DNA from: a virus
Virus record (IMG/VR): IMGVR_UViG_3300025133_000029
Coordinates: 97,003 to 161,002 of that record
DNA: 64,000 nucleotides
Reading direction: 5' to 3' (one strand)
A model generated the notes under the pieces. That model was not told the origin of the DNA. It did not search any database and saw only the letters and a program-made list of their open reading frames with translations. The translations under genes and the position numbers were made by a program. Every line of letters starts with the position of its first letter. The stretch's first letter is position 1. Shown here in pieces: positions 18,180 through 27,043 of this stretch.

Positions 18180-18809
18180 TTATCCCTCGGAGGGGTTGGT
18201 TGGGATTTGCTCATACTTTCTGTAGTGCTTCAGTCTCTTGAGCTTTATCTTGCTTTTTCTTTTTTTCTCCACACCATCCACAGTGACTTTGCATATAGCT
18301 TCTTCTTCTGGTGTGACCTCTTCGACGATGAGAATGCGTCCTGGACGCCGGGGGTCTTTATCTCTGAATCGGCATCCAACCCATGATTGACTTACTGTGA
18401 TGTGTCCCTCTGCTTCACTAGTGTCGGAGTGGGATTGTTGTTTCTCTGTTTCCACATGGGAGCACATTTCTTCTTGTTCGTCTTCGGTTGACTTTGGGAT
18501 GGGTATATTCTGTTCTCTACAGAGATTCAGAATAAGAGAGAGGCGAGCTAATCTTAGAGCGCGATTGAGTCTTTCTCTGGGTATGAGAACTAAATCTTCC
18601 CATCGAATTGGGGCGCTATCCTTGCCTAACCATGCGATGCGATGCGTGTGATCGGTTCTTTTGATAAGTCCTGTTGTATGTGGCTTACTTTTTCTAAAGA
18701 CGTGGTCGCCGGGAGAGAATAAGATTTTCCCTCTTGAGGCCAATTTGGATCTCACCTCTTCGGAAAGACCACCTCCATCACGACCCGCAGCCTCAGATGC
18801 GTTTGACAT
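18180..18809 (-). CDS. hypothetical protein with two small beta-barrel-like segments
   Basis: ATG 18809 after TTGGAGATAAAAAA. Residues 25-75 (SPGDHVFRK, GLIKRTDHTHRIAW) and 140-195 (WVGCRFRDKD, GRILIVEEV) look like two SH3/KOW-like beta barrels joined by an acidic linker. Such folds often bind nucleic acid; no firm family. A palindrome copy lies 37 bp upstream. Confidence 0.65.
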   Translation of the reverse strand: MSNASEAAGRDGGGLSEEVRSKLASRGKILFSPGDHVFRKSKPHTTGLIKRTDHTHRIAWLGKDSAPIRWEDLVLIPRERLNRALRLARLSLILNLCREQNIPIPKSTEDEQEEMCSHVETEKQQSHSDTSEAEGHITVSQSWVGCRFRDKDPRRPGRILIVEEVTPEEEAICKVTVDGVEKKRKSKIKLKRLKHYRKYEQIPTNPSEG

Positions 18810-18845
18810 TTTTTTATCTCCAAAACATTCTACTTGTGTTCTTAG

Positions 18846-18864
18846 ATCTTTAGACTCTAAAGAT
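18846..18864. repeat. 19-bp palindrome
   Basis: Perfect, central C; upstream of 18809. Confidence 0.95.
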
Positions 18865-18985
18865 CTTCTTTTTTTGGTCGAAGAGCTTCAAGAGGTTCAA
18901 GACACATACTGGAAAATAACATTCTTTTTCTTTCTTCGAGTAACTCGATTATTTTCCTCCTTTCTTCTTCTTTTTTAGTAGAAAG

Positions 18986-19735
18986 TTAAATGGGCATAAT
19001 GTGTGTCCACATGCCAATAGGAAGTTTTTCAATGAGCTTATCTGCGGCGGTTGAGGCATCTAAATTTATGGCATTGCCCAGAGGAACGAGTATTTCAAAT
19101 GCGGCGTCTTTCAATTCTTGTGGCAATAAAACCCATTTATTAGAGACTGCTACTTCTTTCAAAAGGTTATAGGCAAGAACAGACATTTCCCCCACAGCAT
19201 CTTGCTGCGCCAGGAGAATGGACCTTCTTATGTTGTCCTTCATTGAGATTGGCGGGGTTGTTGGAGAATCTTTGTCTTCTTCTGGTGTGTGATTGTTTTT
19301 CTTGGGAGCAGGAGTTACTTCTTCATCTGATTCGGTATTAGTTCGAACATCGTCAAGGGCTTCGGAGAGAAACTGCATCTGTTCTCCGAGAAGTTGGAAT
19401 GTTCGAAAAAACTCCCACTGTTCTTTTATATAGTTTCCTGCTTCCATGTATAGACTGGCTACATATTTACGAAGAAGATACATAGCATGGTGGAAACTTC
19501 TTACTTTGATAAGCCAATCTTCTTCGGCTTCTGGAGGAGCAAAAACTCTTTCGATTAAATCTACTTGCCAGTCCGCGTTTTGGAAAAACCTCTTCGTGGG
19601 AAGACCCCAAACACGCTCGTTCACTCTGTGTATGAGTTCGAGATGTTCGATAATAGCATCCGCAACAATCGCGAGATCTTTATCTCTGTCGCGACCGTCT
19701 AGATCTTCTTTAGTTATTCTGGTGAGGTCATTCAT
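18986..19735 (-). CDS. hypothetical protein, 249 aa, helical
   Basis: I chose ATG 19735, preceded by AAGGAAAAAAAC and overlapping the previous stop by 8 bases. Two helical halves are joined by an acidic, Pro-rich linker near residues 145-170. After its TAA stop the same frame stays open for about 42 codons (see finding). Function unknown. Confidence 0.65.
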   Translation of the reverse strand: MNDLTRITKEDLDGRDRDKDLAIVADAIIEHLELIHRVNERVWGLPTKRFFQNADWQVDLIERVFAPPEAEEDWLIKVRSFHHAMYLLRKYVASLYMEAGNYIKEQWEFFRTFQLLGEQMQFLSEALDDVRTNTESDEEVTPAPKKNNHTPEEDKDSPTTPPISMKDNIRRSILLAQQDAVGEMSVLAYNLLKEVAVSNKWVLLPQELKDAAFEILVPLGNAINLDASTAADKLIEKLPIGMWTHIMPI

Positions 19736-20024
19736 TCTTGTTTTTTTCCTTTTTGCATCTAGCAATGGCTTTTAGGACTTTTGGGGTACATGGAACATAA
19801 GTGTATCCATGTGGGGGTGAGGAGGAAAAGCAGATGTCTGTTCTTTTGTCTTGCCAGTAGTAGTTATGGCCACAAGCTTTTCTTATGCGATTTTCTTCTT
19901 GTGTTATCCCGGAGAGGCTTGATAAGAGATAAGCAAAAGACACAATAAAAATACAAGCGATAACAACGAAGGCTACTGCTTTTAAAATTGTTTGTGCGGT
20001 CGACATTGTTTTGCTTTCTTGCAT
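19728..20024 (-). CDS. single-pass membrane protein, 98 aa
   Basis: A hydrophobic segment (AVAFVVIACIFIVSFAYLL) near residues 16-34 should span the membrane. The C-terminal part has four Cys residues and a Lys-rich end. ATG 20024 and ATG 20006 are both possible starts. It follows another membrane protein gene, so the pair may act at the cell envelope (inference). Confidence 0.6.
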   Translation of the reverse strand: MQESKTMSTAQTILKAVAFVVIACIFIVSFAYLLSSLSGITQEENRIRKACGHNYYWQDKRTDICFSSSPPHGYTYVPCTPKVLKAIARCKKEKNKNE

Positions 20025-20028
20025 ACTT

Positions 20029-20235
20029 TTACCAATCTTCGGGAAAGAAACAGGAGATGAGGAGAAATCCGCAAATAAAGGTCGCGGTATTCCAATTATG
20101 TTTATAGAACCCTATTGTGAGAGTAAGCCAGAAGAGGGCGGCGATGGCGCGTTGTGAACGATAAGAGAGAAGGGCAGCCGAGAGTCCGATGGCAGCTATG
20201 GTAAACATATACGTTCCTTTTTTGTTAGGGGGCAT
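20029..20235 (-). CDS. small membrane protein, 68 aa, two or three TM segments
   Basis: Hydrophobic stretches near residues 10-25, 31-44 and 51-63. ATG 20235 has AAGGTACC upstream and lies 24 bp downstream of a promoter-like element (20259-20278). A holin-like role is possible but cannot be shown. Confidence 0.6.
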   Translation of the reverse strand: MPPNKKGTYMFTIAAIGLSAALLSYRSQRAIAALFWLTLTIGFYKHNWNTATFICGFLLISCFFPEDW

Positions 20236-20258
20236 AAAGGTACCTTACGACATCGACA

Positions 20259-20278
20259 TTATAGATTAGAGCATTTAC
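20259..20278 (-). promoter_or_regulatory. promoter-like element
   Basis: GTAAATGCTCTA box followed by TATAATG, upstream of the membrane protein gene starting at 20235. Confidence 0.6.
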
Positions 20279-20344
20279 GTTCTAATATTATCAAAAGGAG
20301 AGGGGGGAAAGAGGGAGTGAGGGAGAGAGGTGGGAGGGTAAGTT

Positions 20345-20878
20345 CTATTGCTCGGCCCATTGTTCAATGGGGCCGTATCCGGCGAATTCTTCCTCCTCGG
20401 GTTCCCTCTTTGCTTGGTTTGTGGGGAAATCTTCTTCTGAGCAAACAGTCTCCAAGAGATCTTCGTTTAGAGTTTCCATTGCGAGACCGAGATTTCCACC
20501 TGGAACCATATAGGTTGCGTAATAGATAACAGGAACTCTGATGCAGTGGTTTGTTTCTTCCAGAACCATTTTCTCTGCAACAGAGGGGTAGTTGTCTTTG
20601 ATCTTCTTTTGTAGTTGCTGAGATGGTACTTTTGACCAGAACTCGACAACTTCTTGGAGGGTTGGGTGGCGCATAATGGTATCGGATGAGATAGAGTCAT
20701 TTTTTCCACTACTCAACCAGTGGCCTGTTATGTTTCGACCTCGAGTATTGGGTGATGCTCCAAACCCGCCAGTAACAAACATAGCGCAGTGAAAGATGCT
20801 ACGGGGTAGCGTTTTAAATGATTCGGGTCCGATGATAACAATCTGATTGGTGATATCACAACGAAGGGGGTTGCTCAT
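20345..20878 (-). CDS. hypothetical protein, 177 aa
   Basis: ATG 20878 follows TTAGGAGAACAAGC. Contains a Gly-rich stretch (TGGFGASP) and an acidic C-terminus. No recognised family. Co-oriented with and 10 bp from the 301-aa gene. Confidence 0.65.
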   Translation of the reverse strand: MSNPLRCDITNQIVIIGPESFKTLPRSIFHCAMFVTGGFGASPNTRGRNITGHWLSSGKNDSISSDTIMRHPTLQEVVEFWSKVPSQQLQKKIKDNYPSVAEKMVLEETNHCIRVPVIYYATYMVPGGNLGLAMETLNEDLLETVCSEEDFPTNQAKREPEEEEFAGYGPIEQWAEQ

Positions 20879-20888
20879 GCTTGTTCTC

Positions 20889-21794
20889 CTAAACAGGTTC
20901 TTCGAAGATTGTGTCTTCTAGTTTATCCCTCCATGAGGCGAGATTGTTTTCTAATAACTTTTCTCGAAGATATAGGGAGCTAAGAAGTGATTTGCGGTGA
21001 TTCAAAAGTATTTCAAGTTTTTGCTTAAAAACTTTTTCGATCTTCTGTATTACTTCAAGGCGATATTTGTGAATCATGCATCCTATAATAGTTCCAGAAG
21101 TTCTTGTATCGAAAAATACCAAGTCGGACCAGCGAGACCGTGCGATATTTCCAAGGGCAATTGTTTTTACGGAAGCGTAAGCTTCTATAAGGAATCCTAG
21201 AAAGACCTCTCTTGTTGTTCCTGCTCTTCTGAGATTCTCTATATCCCATGCAGCTTGTGTTTGTGTAATGTTTGTATATGGAAGAACTAAACTAACAATA
21301 AGACGAACGAACAGATGTATGGTTAGGCAATATGCGTTTCTAATAGTGCGGTCTTGTGAACGAAGGTCTTCGGGGGACTGAAGGAACACTTCTGGGTTTT
21401 GGCGTTCCATGAGACAAATAAGACCATTAGATGCAGTATTTCGGATGAGGTGCTCGTTGTATCGAAGATACCCTAGTATGCCTATTTCACCGTAAGGATA
21501 TAGTGTTTCTTCCAGAAGGCTTCTGCCTGCGGTGAGCGTCTTAGATAGGTTTGAATAGAAACTACGGTTCATGTTGAATTCATGAACAAGGTCTCTGCCG
21601 ATTTTCTCTGCCATGTCGAATAAGAATCCGAGGAATACTTTTCTGGTCACAGTCTGATGACAGAGTTTACTGACGAGATCTTCTCGGCGATTCTGTAATT
21701 CGGTAAAGAGTTCTGTTTGGATTTCCAGGAGTCCATTCGAAGAATGTATACCTCGCGCTGTTAGGGTTTGAGCAAACTTTACATATTCTTGCAT
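20889..21794 (-). CDS. tail-motif paralog family protein, 301 aa
   Basis: Helical protein whose last residues (WRDKLEDTIFEEPV) match the C-terminal tail shared with the genes ending at 30610, 31486, 32619 and 33574. It also contains an internal repeat: TR(K/E)VFLGFL occurs near residues 50 and 195. Function unknown. The ribosome site is weak. Confidence 0.65.
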   Translation of the reverse strand: MQEYVKFAQTLTARGIHSSNGLLEIQTELFTELQNRREDLVSKLCHQTVTRKVFLGFLFDMAEKIGRDLVHEFNMNRSFYSNLSKTLTAGRSLLEETLYPYGEIGILGYLRYNEHLIRNTASNGLICLMERQNPEVFLQSPEDLRSQDRTIRNAYCLTIHLFVRLIVSLVLPYTNITQTQAAWDIENLRRAGTTREVFLGFLIEAYASVKTIALGNIARSRWSDLVFFDTRTSGTIIGCMIHKYRLEVIQKIEKVFKQKLEILLNHRKSLLSSLYLREKLLENNLASWRDKLEDTIFEEPV

Positions 21795-21822
21795 CGTGAT
21801 TTTCTTTTTTTACAGGGGAGGG

Positions 21823-22017
21823 TTATTTGCCAACCTGGGTTATAATTGCTCTCTTGGCATCCCATTTGTGTGTAAAGTATCGGGAGTAGAGTACAAAGTA
21901 GTCAACCGGGCATCGTGGGTCTGACACCCATTCGCGAATGGTTTTGGTTTCCCCCCATGCGGTGATAGTGAGTGTGTTTCTTTTGGATGGAGTAGTGATT
22001 GCTTCCTCGGCGCTCAT
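21823..22017 (-). CDS. HTH-like repeat protein, possibly incomplete at its start
   Basis: The first canonical start is ATG 22017, but GGA abuts it and the frame is open further upstream (to about 22165) with no ATG, GTG or TTG. The upstream codons continue the repeat (LRRIQKG before MSAEEAITTP), and a Cys aligns with the DPRC Cys of the repeats in the gene at 22262. The rest holds a second repeat beginning AWGETKTIREWVSDPRC. The module is typical of small phage DNA-binding helical domains found with homing-type proteins (family knowledge). Possibly an eroded or frameshifted gene. Confidence 0.5.
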   Translation of the reverse strand: MSAEEAITTPSKRNTLTITAWGETKTIREWVSDPRCPVDYFVLYSRYFTHKWDAKRAIITQVGK

Positions 22018-22052
22018 TCCTTTTTGTATGCGTCGGAGGATCGTAAGTCCTG

Positions 22053-22232
22053 TTATTGAGCAGTGTCGAGTTCTATGCCCGTAAGGTTTGCAATCCTTAC
22101 ATCGTGTCCAGCCTGCTCTAGAGCATATGCTATCGCGAAAGCGGATTCAGGATCTGCGAGAGCCATTTTTACATCAAATGGATCGAACTCGGGGTCTGGC
22201 TTGAAAAGGATTTGGAGCAGAGATTTCGACAT
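22053..22232 (-). CDS. hypothetical protein, 59 aa
   Basis: Small ORF from ATG 22232 with a reasonable leader (AGGAAGATAGAAAA). Its residues (LADPESAFAIAYALEQAGHD) look like real protein: an amphipathic helix ending in Gly then a strand. It ends 36 bp before the ATG of the HTH-repeat gene and overlaps that gene's upstream open frame. Confidence 0.55.
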   Translation of the reverse strand: MSKSLLQILFKPDPEFDPFDVKMALADPESAFAIAYALEQAGHDVRIANLTGIELDTAQ

Positions 22233-22261
22233 TTTTCTATCTTCCTTTGTGATGGATCGAT

Positions 22262-23116
22262 CTAGTCACGAGGAGGATGTGTTTGGTTTGTTTCCCTTTG
22301 TCCTCCAATGGGAGTGGAAACAGCTTCCTCGGGCGTCCAACCCAAAACGCGCACACGCTGTCGGATAGCAGAGTTGTTGGATTTGCAGCGTTCGTCTTCT
22401 TCCCACTCAGAGAATTTTTTTTCTTCTCCCCATGCCGTGAGGGTTTGACAGGTTGTTTTTTGGGGCTTAGGCTTTTTTCTTGGCATTATGCGAAGGGAGG
22501 TGGTCATTGCTTCTTCAATGCCCCAACCATTGCGAACTCGGCTTTTCAGTGTCCCAAGCCGCACAATGCACCTGGGATCTCTGCTCCAGTCTGTGATTGT
22601 TTTCTTTGTGCCGAAAGCATAACGTAGGTAGGGGACAAGGTGAGGAGGGTACCCATAGTCTTCTTCGGGTTCCTCTTCTTTAGGACCTGCTTCCTCTTCG
22701 AGGGTTTTAGGTTTTTTTTCGGAGTTTTCTTTTGTTCTTCCGAGGTATTCATCAAGGAACTCGAAGAGATGGGGGTCGAGGGTTCGGCGAAGGTCTTCTA
22801 GGCGCTGATCTATCTGTTGTGATGAAAGGAAGTGCGGATTGTATTTTTTCCCTGCAGGAACTTTCATCCTGATACAGATGTAATCCGATTCTTCTTCGTA
22901 TTCAATCGTCACGTTTTCCCACCCACGCTCCATATACCAGCTTGTGATGATCACGATTTCTTTGTCAGTCACTTCAAGGATGTTCGAAAGTTGAATTCGG
23001 ATAGCTGCTTGTCCTATATAGTCTCGCGCAAGATGATAGTCTATGGTTGCGGCTATATAGTAGCATTGGTTGAGGACAGACGGATATTCGAGTGCTTCTT
23101 CTGGCGATAAAGGCAT
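22262..23116 (-). CDS. protein with N-terminal unknown domain and two HTH-like repeats
   Basis: 284 residues. Residues 1-120 form an unrecognised mixed domain, residues 120-155 are an acidic linker, and residues about 166-207 and 222-265 are two copies of the AWGE/FGTKKTxxxW..D.RC...(L)..R...GW..EEA.(T/S)T module. Each module is probably a small helical DNA-binding unit. No HNH or GIY-YIG catalytic motif is seen, so a regulator or a nuclease relic are both possible. A promoter-like element (23160-23183) lies upstream. Confidence 0.7.
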   Translation of the reverse strand: MPLSPEEALEYPSVLNQCYYIAATIDYHLARDYIGQAAIRIQLSNILEVTDKEIVIITSWYMERGWENVTIEYEEESDYICIRMKVPAGKKYNPHFLSSQQIDQRLEDLRRTLDPHLFEFLDEYLGRTKENSEKKPKTLEEEAGPKEEEPEEDYGYPPHLVPYLRYAFGTKKTITDWSRDPRCIVRLGTLKSRVRNGWGIEEAMTTSLRIMPRKKPKPQKTTCQTLTAWGEEKKFSEWEEDERCKSNNSAIRQRVRVLGWTPEEAVSTPIGGQRETNQTHPPRD

Positions 23117-23159
23117 GGTGGCCTCCTTTGTGGTTTTGTAGCCATATTTATTTCTTCGC

Positions 23160-23183
23160 TAACAAAAGAAGCAAACCATTTAC
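23160..23183 (-). promoter_or_regulatory. promoter-like element, divergent form
   Basis: GTAAATGGTTTGCTT box, upstream of the gene at 23116; one base of the core differs. Confidence 0.4.
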
Positions 23184-23200
23184 CCTTTAATTATAAGAAG

Positions 23201-23219
23201 ATCTTTAGACTCTAAAGAT
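23201..23219. repeat. 19-bp palindrome
   Basis: Perfect, central C; between divergent genes 23116 and 23279. Confidence 0.95.
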
Positions 23220-23278
23220 TCTGATATTTCTACACTGAGTTGTTATTGTCTTATAAAATAAATAAGGAGATTTATTAT

Positions 23279-23923
23279 ATGTCTTTATCAAAAGATGAAG
23301 CTTTGGGTATGGCGAGATTGGCTATAAGGGGTTGGGGTGATCGTGCATCCCTTATAGGACCAATAGAAATAGAAGAAAATGATAATGGCTTGGAAGCAGT
23401 TGAGGATTGTTTCCTACGGATGTGTTCGGATAATTATTTATCTGGCAAGAGTTTACCCACTCTGATGTTTTTCTTATTTGAAGATCTTCGGCCCGAGAAG
23501 AACGATAAGTATATATTAGCTCTTGATATAAAAGACTTATATCGAACAAAAAAGAGTCAAATGCTTATGGTGGCAATTGCGAGAATGGTAAGGAAACATT
23601 TGCGAGCAAGCTTCACATGTTTGTCTAAGACTTCGAATGCAGTTTACTACCAGAATGATCGCGAGGGTGTCGATTGTTCAACTGAAGATATGGAAACATA
23701 TAGTGAGACAAAAAATATCCCGAAATCGATAGAGGTTGTCTCTATGACCTTTGATTTTAGAGACAAGGACACACCTCCACGTTTGGTTTTATTTAAGATC
23801 TCTGACAGTGGACTTGTGGATTTAGAGAGTCGAGATGAAATCTTTGGCCCATTCGATGTGAAGTTAAGTGAGAACGCTAGAATTGCAAGACTCTTCCTGG
23901 ACCAGAAAAGAATCACAAACTAA
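23279..23923 (+). CDS. hypothetical protein, 214 aa
   Basis: ATG 23279 follows AAGGAGATTTATTAT. Single + strand gene between two - strand blocks; it is divergent from the HTH-repeat gene, with a 19-bp palindrome (23201-23219) in the shared upstream region, a good place for an operator. Alpha/beta composition, no recognised motif. Confidence 0.65.
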   Translation: MSLSKDEALGMARLAIRGWGDRASLIGPIEIEENDNGLEAVEDCFLRMCSDNYLSGKSLPTLMFFLFEDLRPEKNDKYILALDIKDLYRTKKSQMLMVAIARMVRKHLRASFTCLSKTSNAVYYQNDREGVDCSTEDMETYSETKNIPKSIEVVSMTFDFRDKDTPPRLVLFKISDSGLVDLESRDEIFGPFDVKLSENARIARLFLDQKRITN

Positions 23924-23928
23924 TCTGC

Positions 23929-25725
23929 CTACGACTTCATCTCTTTTTGAATCTCAGATTGATATTTTTTATCGAGTTTCCGTGGCTTCAGTATTTTTGA
24001 TCGAACAAGCGCCTGCATGAGGAATTTGAACTCCTCGAGCGACCATTCGGTTATTCCCTTTGTTTCACCATCGGGCAGGTATCTATCTGGTGTGTCGTAC
24101 ATGCGGCGAAAAGCACCGATCGCCTGTTGTTTACTTGGGAAGTTGAGAGCCACTTTGTCATCGTAAGGCTCGTCGTCTGTGTGTGGGTCTACAACGTGAA
24201 ATACCCAAACCTTCTTTGGAGATTCTTCGTTTCCAAGAAAAACATCCAGGTGGTCTCCATCCGGTGCTATGCCAAGAGTTCCGCGGATATATCCATAATC
24301 AGCAGGCATCGTTGTTGACCAAGATTTTCCTTGTGGTGATTCTCCTGATCTAGTGTTTCCTTGCGAGGTCTCGATCGAAATTCTCAGACCGTGATCATAT
24401 TGTCTGGCATCGAGGGCACGTCTTCCTTTGTTTACATTGTCTATGGCCAGTGGGTCATTGTTTTGTGGGATAAAGATGTGTCGCAAGTGATCGATGTATT
24501 GACGATGGAACTCGATACCTAAGAGGTTAGCAAGAGAGGAGATGGCTTCGATGTGTTGGATGATATAGCTGAAGCCCCAATAACCATCTTGTCGATCATA
24601 GTGCAATGGAACACCCAGGACGGGACTAAGTAATTCTTCAAACAGTCGAGCTAAACATCTCCGAGGAGCGTCATTGTTGTGCAACCCATCCATGCGCCGT
24701 TTGTAGTGTTGTTGCATTTTATGTTCTGGGGTGAAGTGCAGTGGATGAATTCCGGTGCTTTTATCGGGGACGATGAGATTCCATTCTTGCGATGCTCGGA
24801 TAAATTCTCTGACGTTTTTGTCCGCACTGGATGCTCTCTGTCCAAATCCTGTGTGGAAATCGAGCGCTTCCAGGAGGGCATGGGTCAGTGTATTGTTAGG
24901 CTTGTTTTTGTCTGGTTCCAGAATTGCTAAAGTGCGCCAATGAGATCGGTAGTAGCCAATCATCGAGTCGCCGGAGGATTTGTGTGTTTCTACAACAAGA
25001 CCAATCCCGTGTCTTGCTAATGCTTCTCTTACACAAAATGCTCGATGGAGCTTGCCCATGTATGCAGTCAGTTGTTGAAACACAGGAAGTGCTAATTCAT
25101 ATTGTCCTGCGAGCGGACCATCTTGTGGAGAGAAAAGTATCAAACCCCATCGATCCCATGCTTGTTGGATGTATTGTTCATACATTCGAACCCAAGGATG
25201 TGCATCGGGATCTACTCCGAAAGACTTATAGTATTCTCTCCAGCCTATCGGGTTGTTTACCAAGTACTCTCTGGCAATAACGGCATCTCGTGTATGCCCA
25301 GAAAGCAGAAAGTGTTGGGGCGTGGTTTTATTCTGTTGGCTTTCTACCTGCGAAAGCATGAACACATAACTGGATGCGTCTTGTATAGCATCTTCGCTCA
25401 TGGAGGGATGATTGTCTTCTTCCATGACTTGATGTTGTTGTAGTTCTACCAGAGCAGTAGAGCGAGATGTTTCTTCAGGAGCATCCATCAGAGCTTTGTA
25501 TAGAGTTATTCGCTTTTGATGCAGAAAGAGATCTCGTCCACGAGTAGAAAGAGATGCGGCACCAGAACTTAATGTTGGCGCTGCATCTGTCGTCCATATT
25601 TTTTCTATCTCAAGAGGAGGAGGTGGCGGGAGAGTTCCTTGTGTGTTGGTCCATTGTGGTGACCATGATACCTTTTTCTCACAGGGATGTTTATCGTCTA
25701 GACTGCCAAATGCAAAAGTAAACAT
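23929..25725 (-). CDS. degenerate zincin-like segment fused to phage pyrophosphatase-like domain
   Basis: 598 residues. Residues about 446-545 (GLRISIETSQGNTRSG, KSWSTTMPADYGYI, GDHLDVFLG, KVWVFHVVDP) match the inorganic-pyrophosphatase-like domain carried by large phage polyproteins. Residues 279-290 (TLTHALLEALDF) align with the TLxHELGHALDF metallopeptidase motif of large polyvalent phage proteins, but the metal-binding Glu and second His are replaced; LARLFEELL (358-366) fits the usual downstream FARAFEAY element. The N-terminal 130 residues are Pro/Ser-rich. Probably a virion-associated protein, with the peptidase part inactive (inference). Confidence 0.75.
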   Translation of the reverse strand: MFTFAFGSLDDKHPCEKKVSWSPQWTNTQGTLPPPPPLEIEKIWTTDAAPTLSSGAASLSTRGRDLFLHQKRITLYKALMDAPEETSRSTALVELQQHQVMEEDNHPSMSEDAIQDASSYVFMLSQVESQQNKTTPQHFLLSGHTRDAVIAREYLVNNPIGWREYYKSFGVDPDAHPWVRMYEQYIQQAWDRWGLILFSPQDGPLAGQYELALPVFQQLTAYMGKLHRAFCVREALARHGIGLVVETHKSSGDSMIGYYRSHWRTLAILEPDKNKPNNTLTHALLEALDFHTGFGQRASSADKNVREFIRASQEWNLIVPDKSTGIHPLHFTPEHKMQQHYKRRMDGLHNNDAPRRCLARLFEELLSPVLGVPLHYDRQDGYWGFSYIIQHIEAISSLANLLGIEFHRQYIDHLRHIFIPQNNDPLAIDNVNKGRRALDARQYDHGLRISIETSQGNTRSGESPQGKSWSTTMPADYGYIRGTLGIAPDGDHLDVFLGNEESPKKVWVFHVVDPHTDDEPYDDKVALNFPSKQQAIGAFRRMYDTPDRYLPDGETKGITEWSLEEFKFLMQALVRSKILKPRKLDKKYQSEIQKEMKS

Positions 25726-25836
25726 GGTGAACTCCGGTGAGTATAAAAGCTATCTTTATCGTAGAGTGAATTTATTTCATACACATCAATCTTGTATCAG
25801 ATTATATAGGGTTTGATCGAGAACATGTAAAAAAAT

Positions 25837-25870
25837 AAAAAGGCCCAAGATATAAACCTTGGGCCTTTTT
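25837..25870. terminator. bidirectional intrinsic terminator
   Basis: Stem AAAAAGGCCCAAG / CTTGGGCCTTTTT with an 8-nt loop, past the stop of the IPT/TIG protein gene and before the next gene. Confidence 0.9.
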
Positions 25871-25963
25871 ACAAGGAGATAGGAGAGAGAGTGACAAAAA
25901 CCTCGATGATCGTAGAGGAATCGTCAAGACAATTAGATCACACAGAGTAGATAATCGTCAAGT

Positions 25964-26878
25964 TTATGAGTTTGGTATTTGTGTAAAGATATTTGCCGTG
26001 GCTTGGTTTGGTGTGGTGAATACTCTTTTGTACCGTGTCGCGGGAATTCTAATCTGCACCCTAACTCCTCTTGGTAGCTTGAGTGAAAAGAATCCGTTAC
26101 TGTCCGTTTTGACCTTTTGTTCTCTATCTCCCCAGGCAACTCCCATTGTTAGGTTGGGCATGGCGATGAGTCTTCCAAAGACAGGGACATCAGCATATGG
26201 GGTTGGGGGGTAATTCTCGGGATTCCACACTTGACCTGTCAGTTCAATAATTCCACTTCCAGGGATGCTCGAGGCATCATAGGTTACCTCCACTTTTCCA
26301 CTGACTCTCCCACCGGGAGTATCGATATTAATAACCTTGTTTTTTCCCGGAGATATTGCGGTTCCAACGGTGACTTGTATTTGTGAGTCGGTATTGGCAG
26401 TGATGGCAACAATAACACCATCAATGGTAACAGATGTAGCGTTCGCTAAATCCTTCCCATTTAGATTGAGTGTGGCGTTGTGAGCTACTGGATCTGTTCC
26501 AACTCCTGGAGGTGCGTCAGTTTGCAGATTGAGTGTTGGTGGATCTTGAGCAGGATAGGTTGGGAAAGTGGTGACAACGTGTAGTTGATCTTGATATGTA
26601 ACAAAGGCTCCAGGCGTTACCGGAGTTATTCGGTATCGAAAAATCCCGGCAGTATCAACATCGCCGATGCTAAATTTCAGGGTATATAGACCTGGAGTGA
26701 CAGCGGTTCTATCAATCCAATCGGATATCAGTATTGATTTTGAAGTAAATCCTGGATCTCCTTCTTTTTTTATAGTCACTAGTACTTCGGAATGTAGCAG
26801 GTTATCAACGGGAACATTATTGCTATCGAAAAGTTGTACTGCGTCTTCGGTTGCTACGCTTTTAAGGACTGTGTTCAT
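25964..26878 (-). CDS. probable virion protein with IPT/TIG-like Ig domain
   Basis: ATG 26878 was chosen because GAGGTG lies upstream; a longer in-frame start lacks a ribosome site. Residues about 115-200 (PPTLNLQTDAPPG, LNLNGKDLANATSVTIDG, GGRVSGKVEVTY) read as an IPT/TIG Ig-like domain. Residues 205-300 look like a carboxypeptidase-regulatory or similar beta domain (GQVWNPENYPP, TDSNGFFSLKLPRG). Such combinations occur in capsid decoration and tail proteins. It is followed by a strong bidirectional terminator. Confidence 0.7.
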   Translation of the reverse strand: MNTVLKSVATEDAVQLFDSNNVPVDNLLHSEVLVTIKKEGDPGFTSKSILISDWIDRTAVTPGLYTLKFSIGDVDTAGIFRYRITPVTPGAFVTYQDQLHVVTTFPTYPAQDPPTLNLQTDAPPGVGTDPVAHNATLNLNGKDLANATSVTIDGVIVAITANTDSQIQVTVGTAISPGKNKVINIDTPGGRVSGKVEVTYDASSIPGSGIIELTGQVWNPENYPPTPYADVPVFGRLIAMPNLTMGVAWGDREQKVKTDSNGFFSLKLPRGVRVQIRIPATRYKRVFTTPNQATANIFTQIPNS

Positions 26879-26943
26879 ATTATGGCACCTCTTTTTCAAA
26901 ACTTTATACTTTTCCAAGATACAGTGGTCTTGTGAAAGGTACA

Positions 26944-26962
26944 ATCTTTAGAGTCTAAAGAT
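26944..26962. repeat. 19-bp palindrome
   Basis: Perfect, central G; upstream of 26878. Confidence 0.95.
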
Positions 26963-27043
26963 TATATAGATGGGGTGGGGAGAGGATTTAGATTAGGAGT
27001 GTGGGGGAGGGGAAGTGGTGGGATTGGGGTGGGGTGTTTGGGC

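Noticed and set aside
22081-22140. CKDC...H...C zinc motif in the frame upstream of the HTH gene
   Set aside because: This stretch is better explained as another frame of the 59-aa gene 22053-22232; the Cys pattern is probably coincidence, although the part nearest 22017 does match the repeat.
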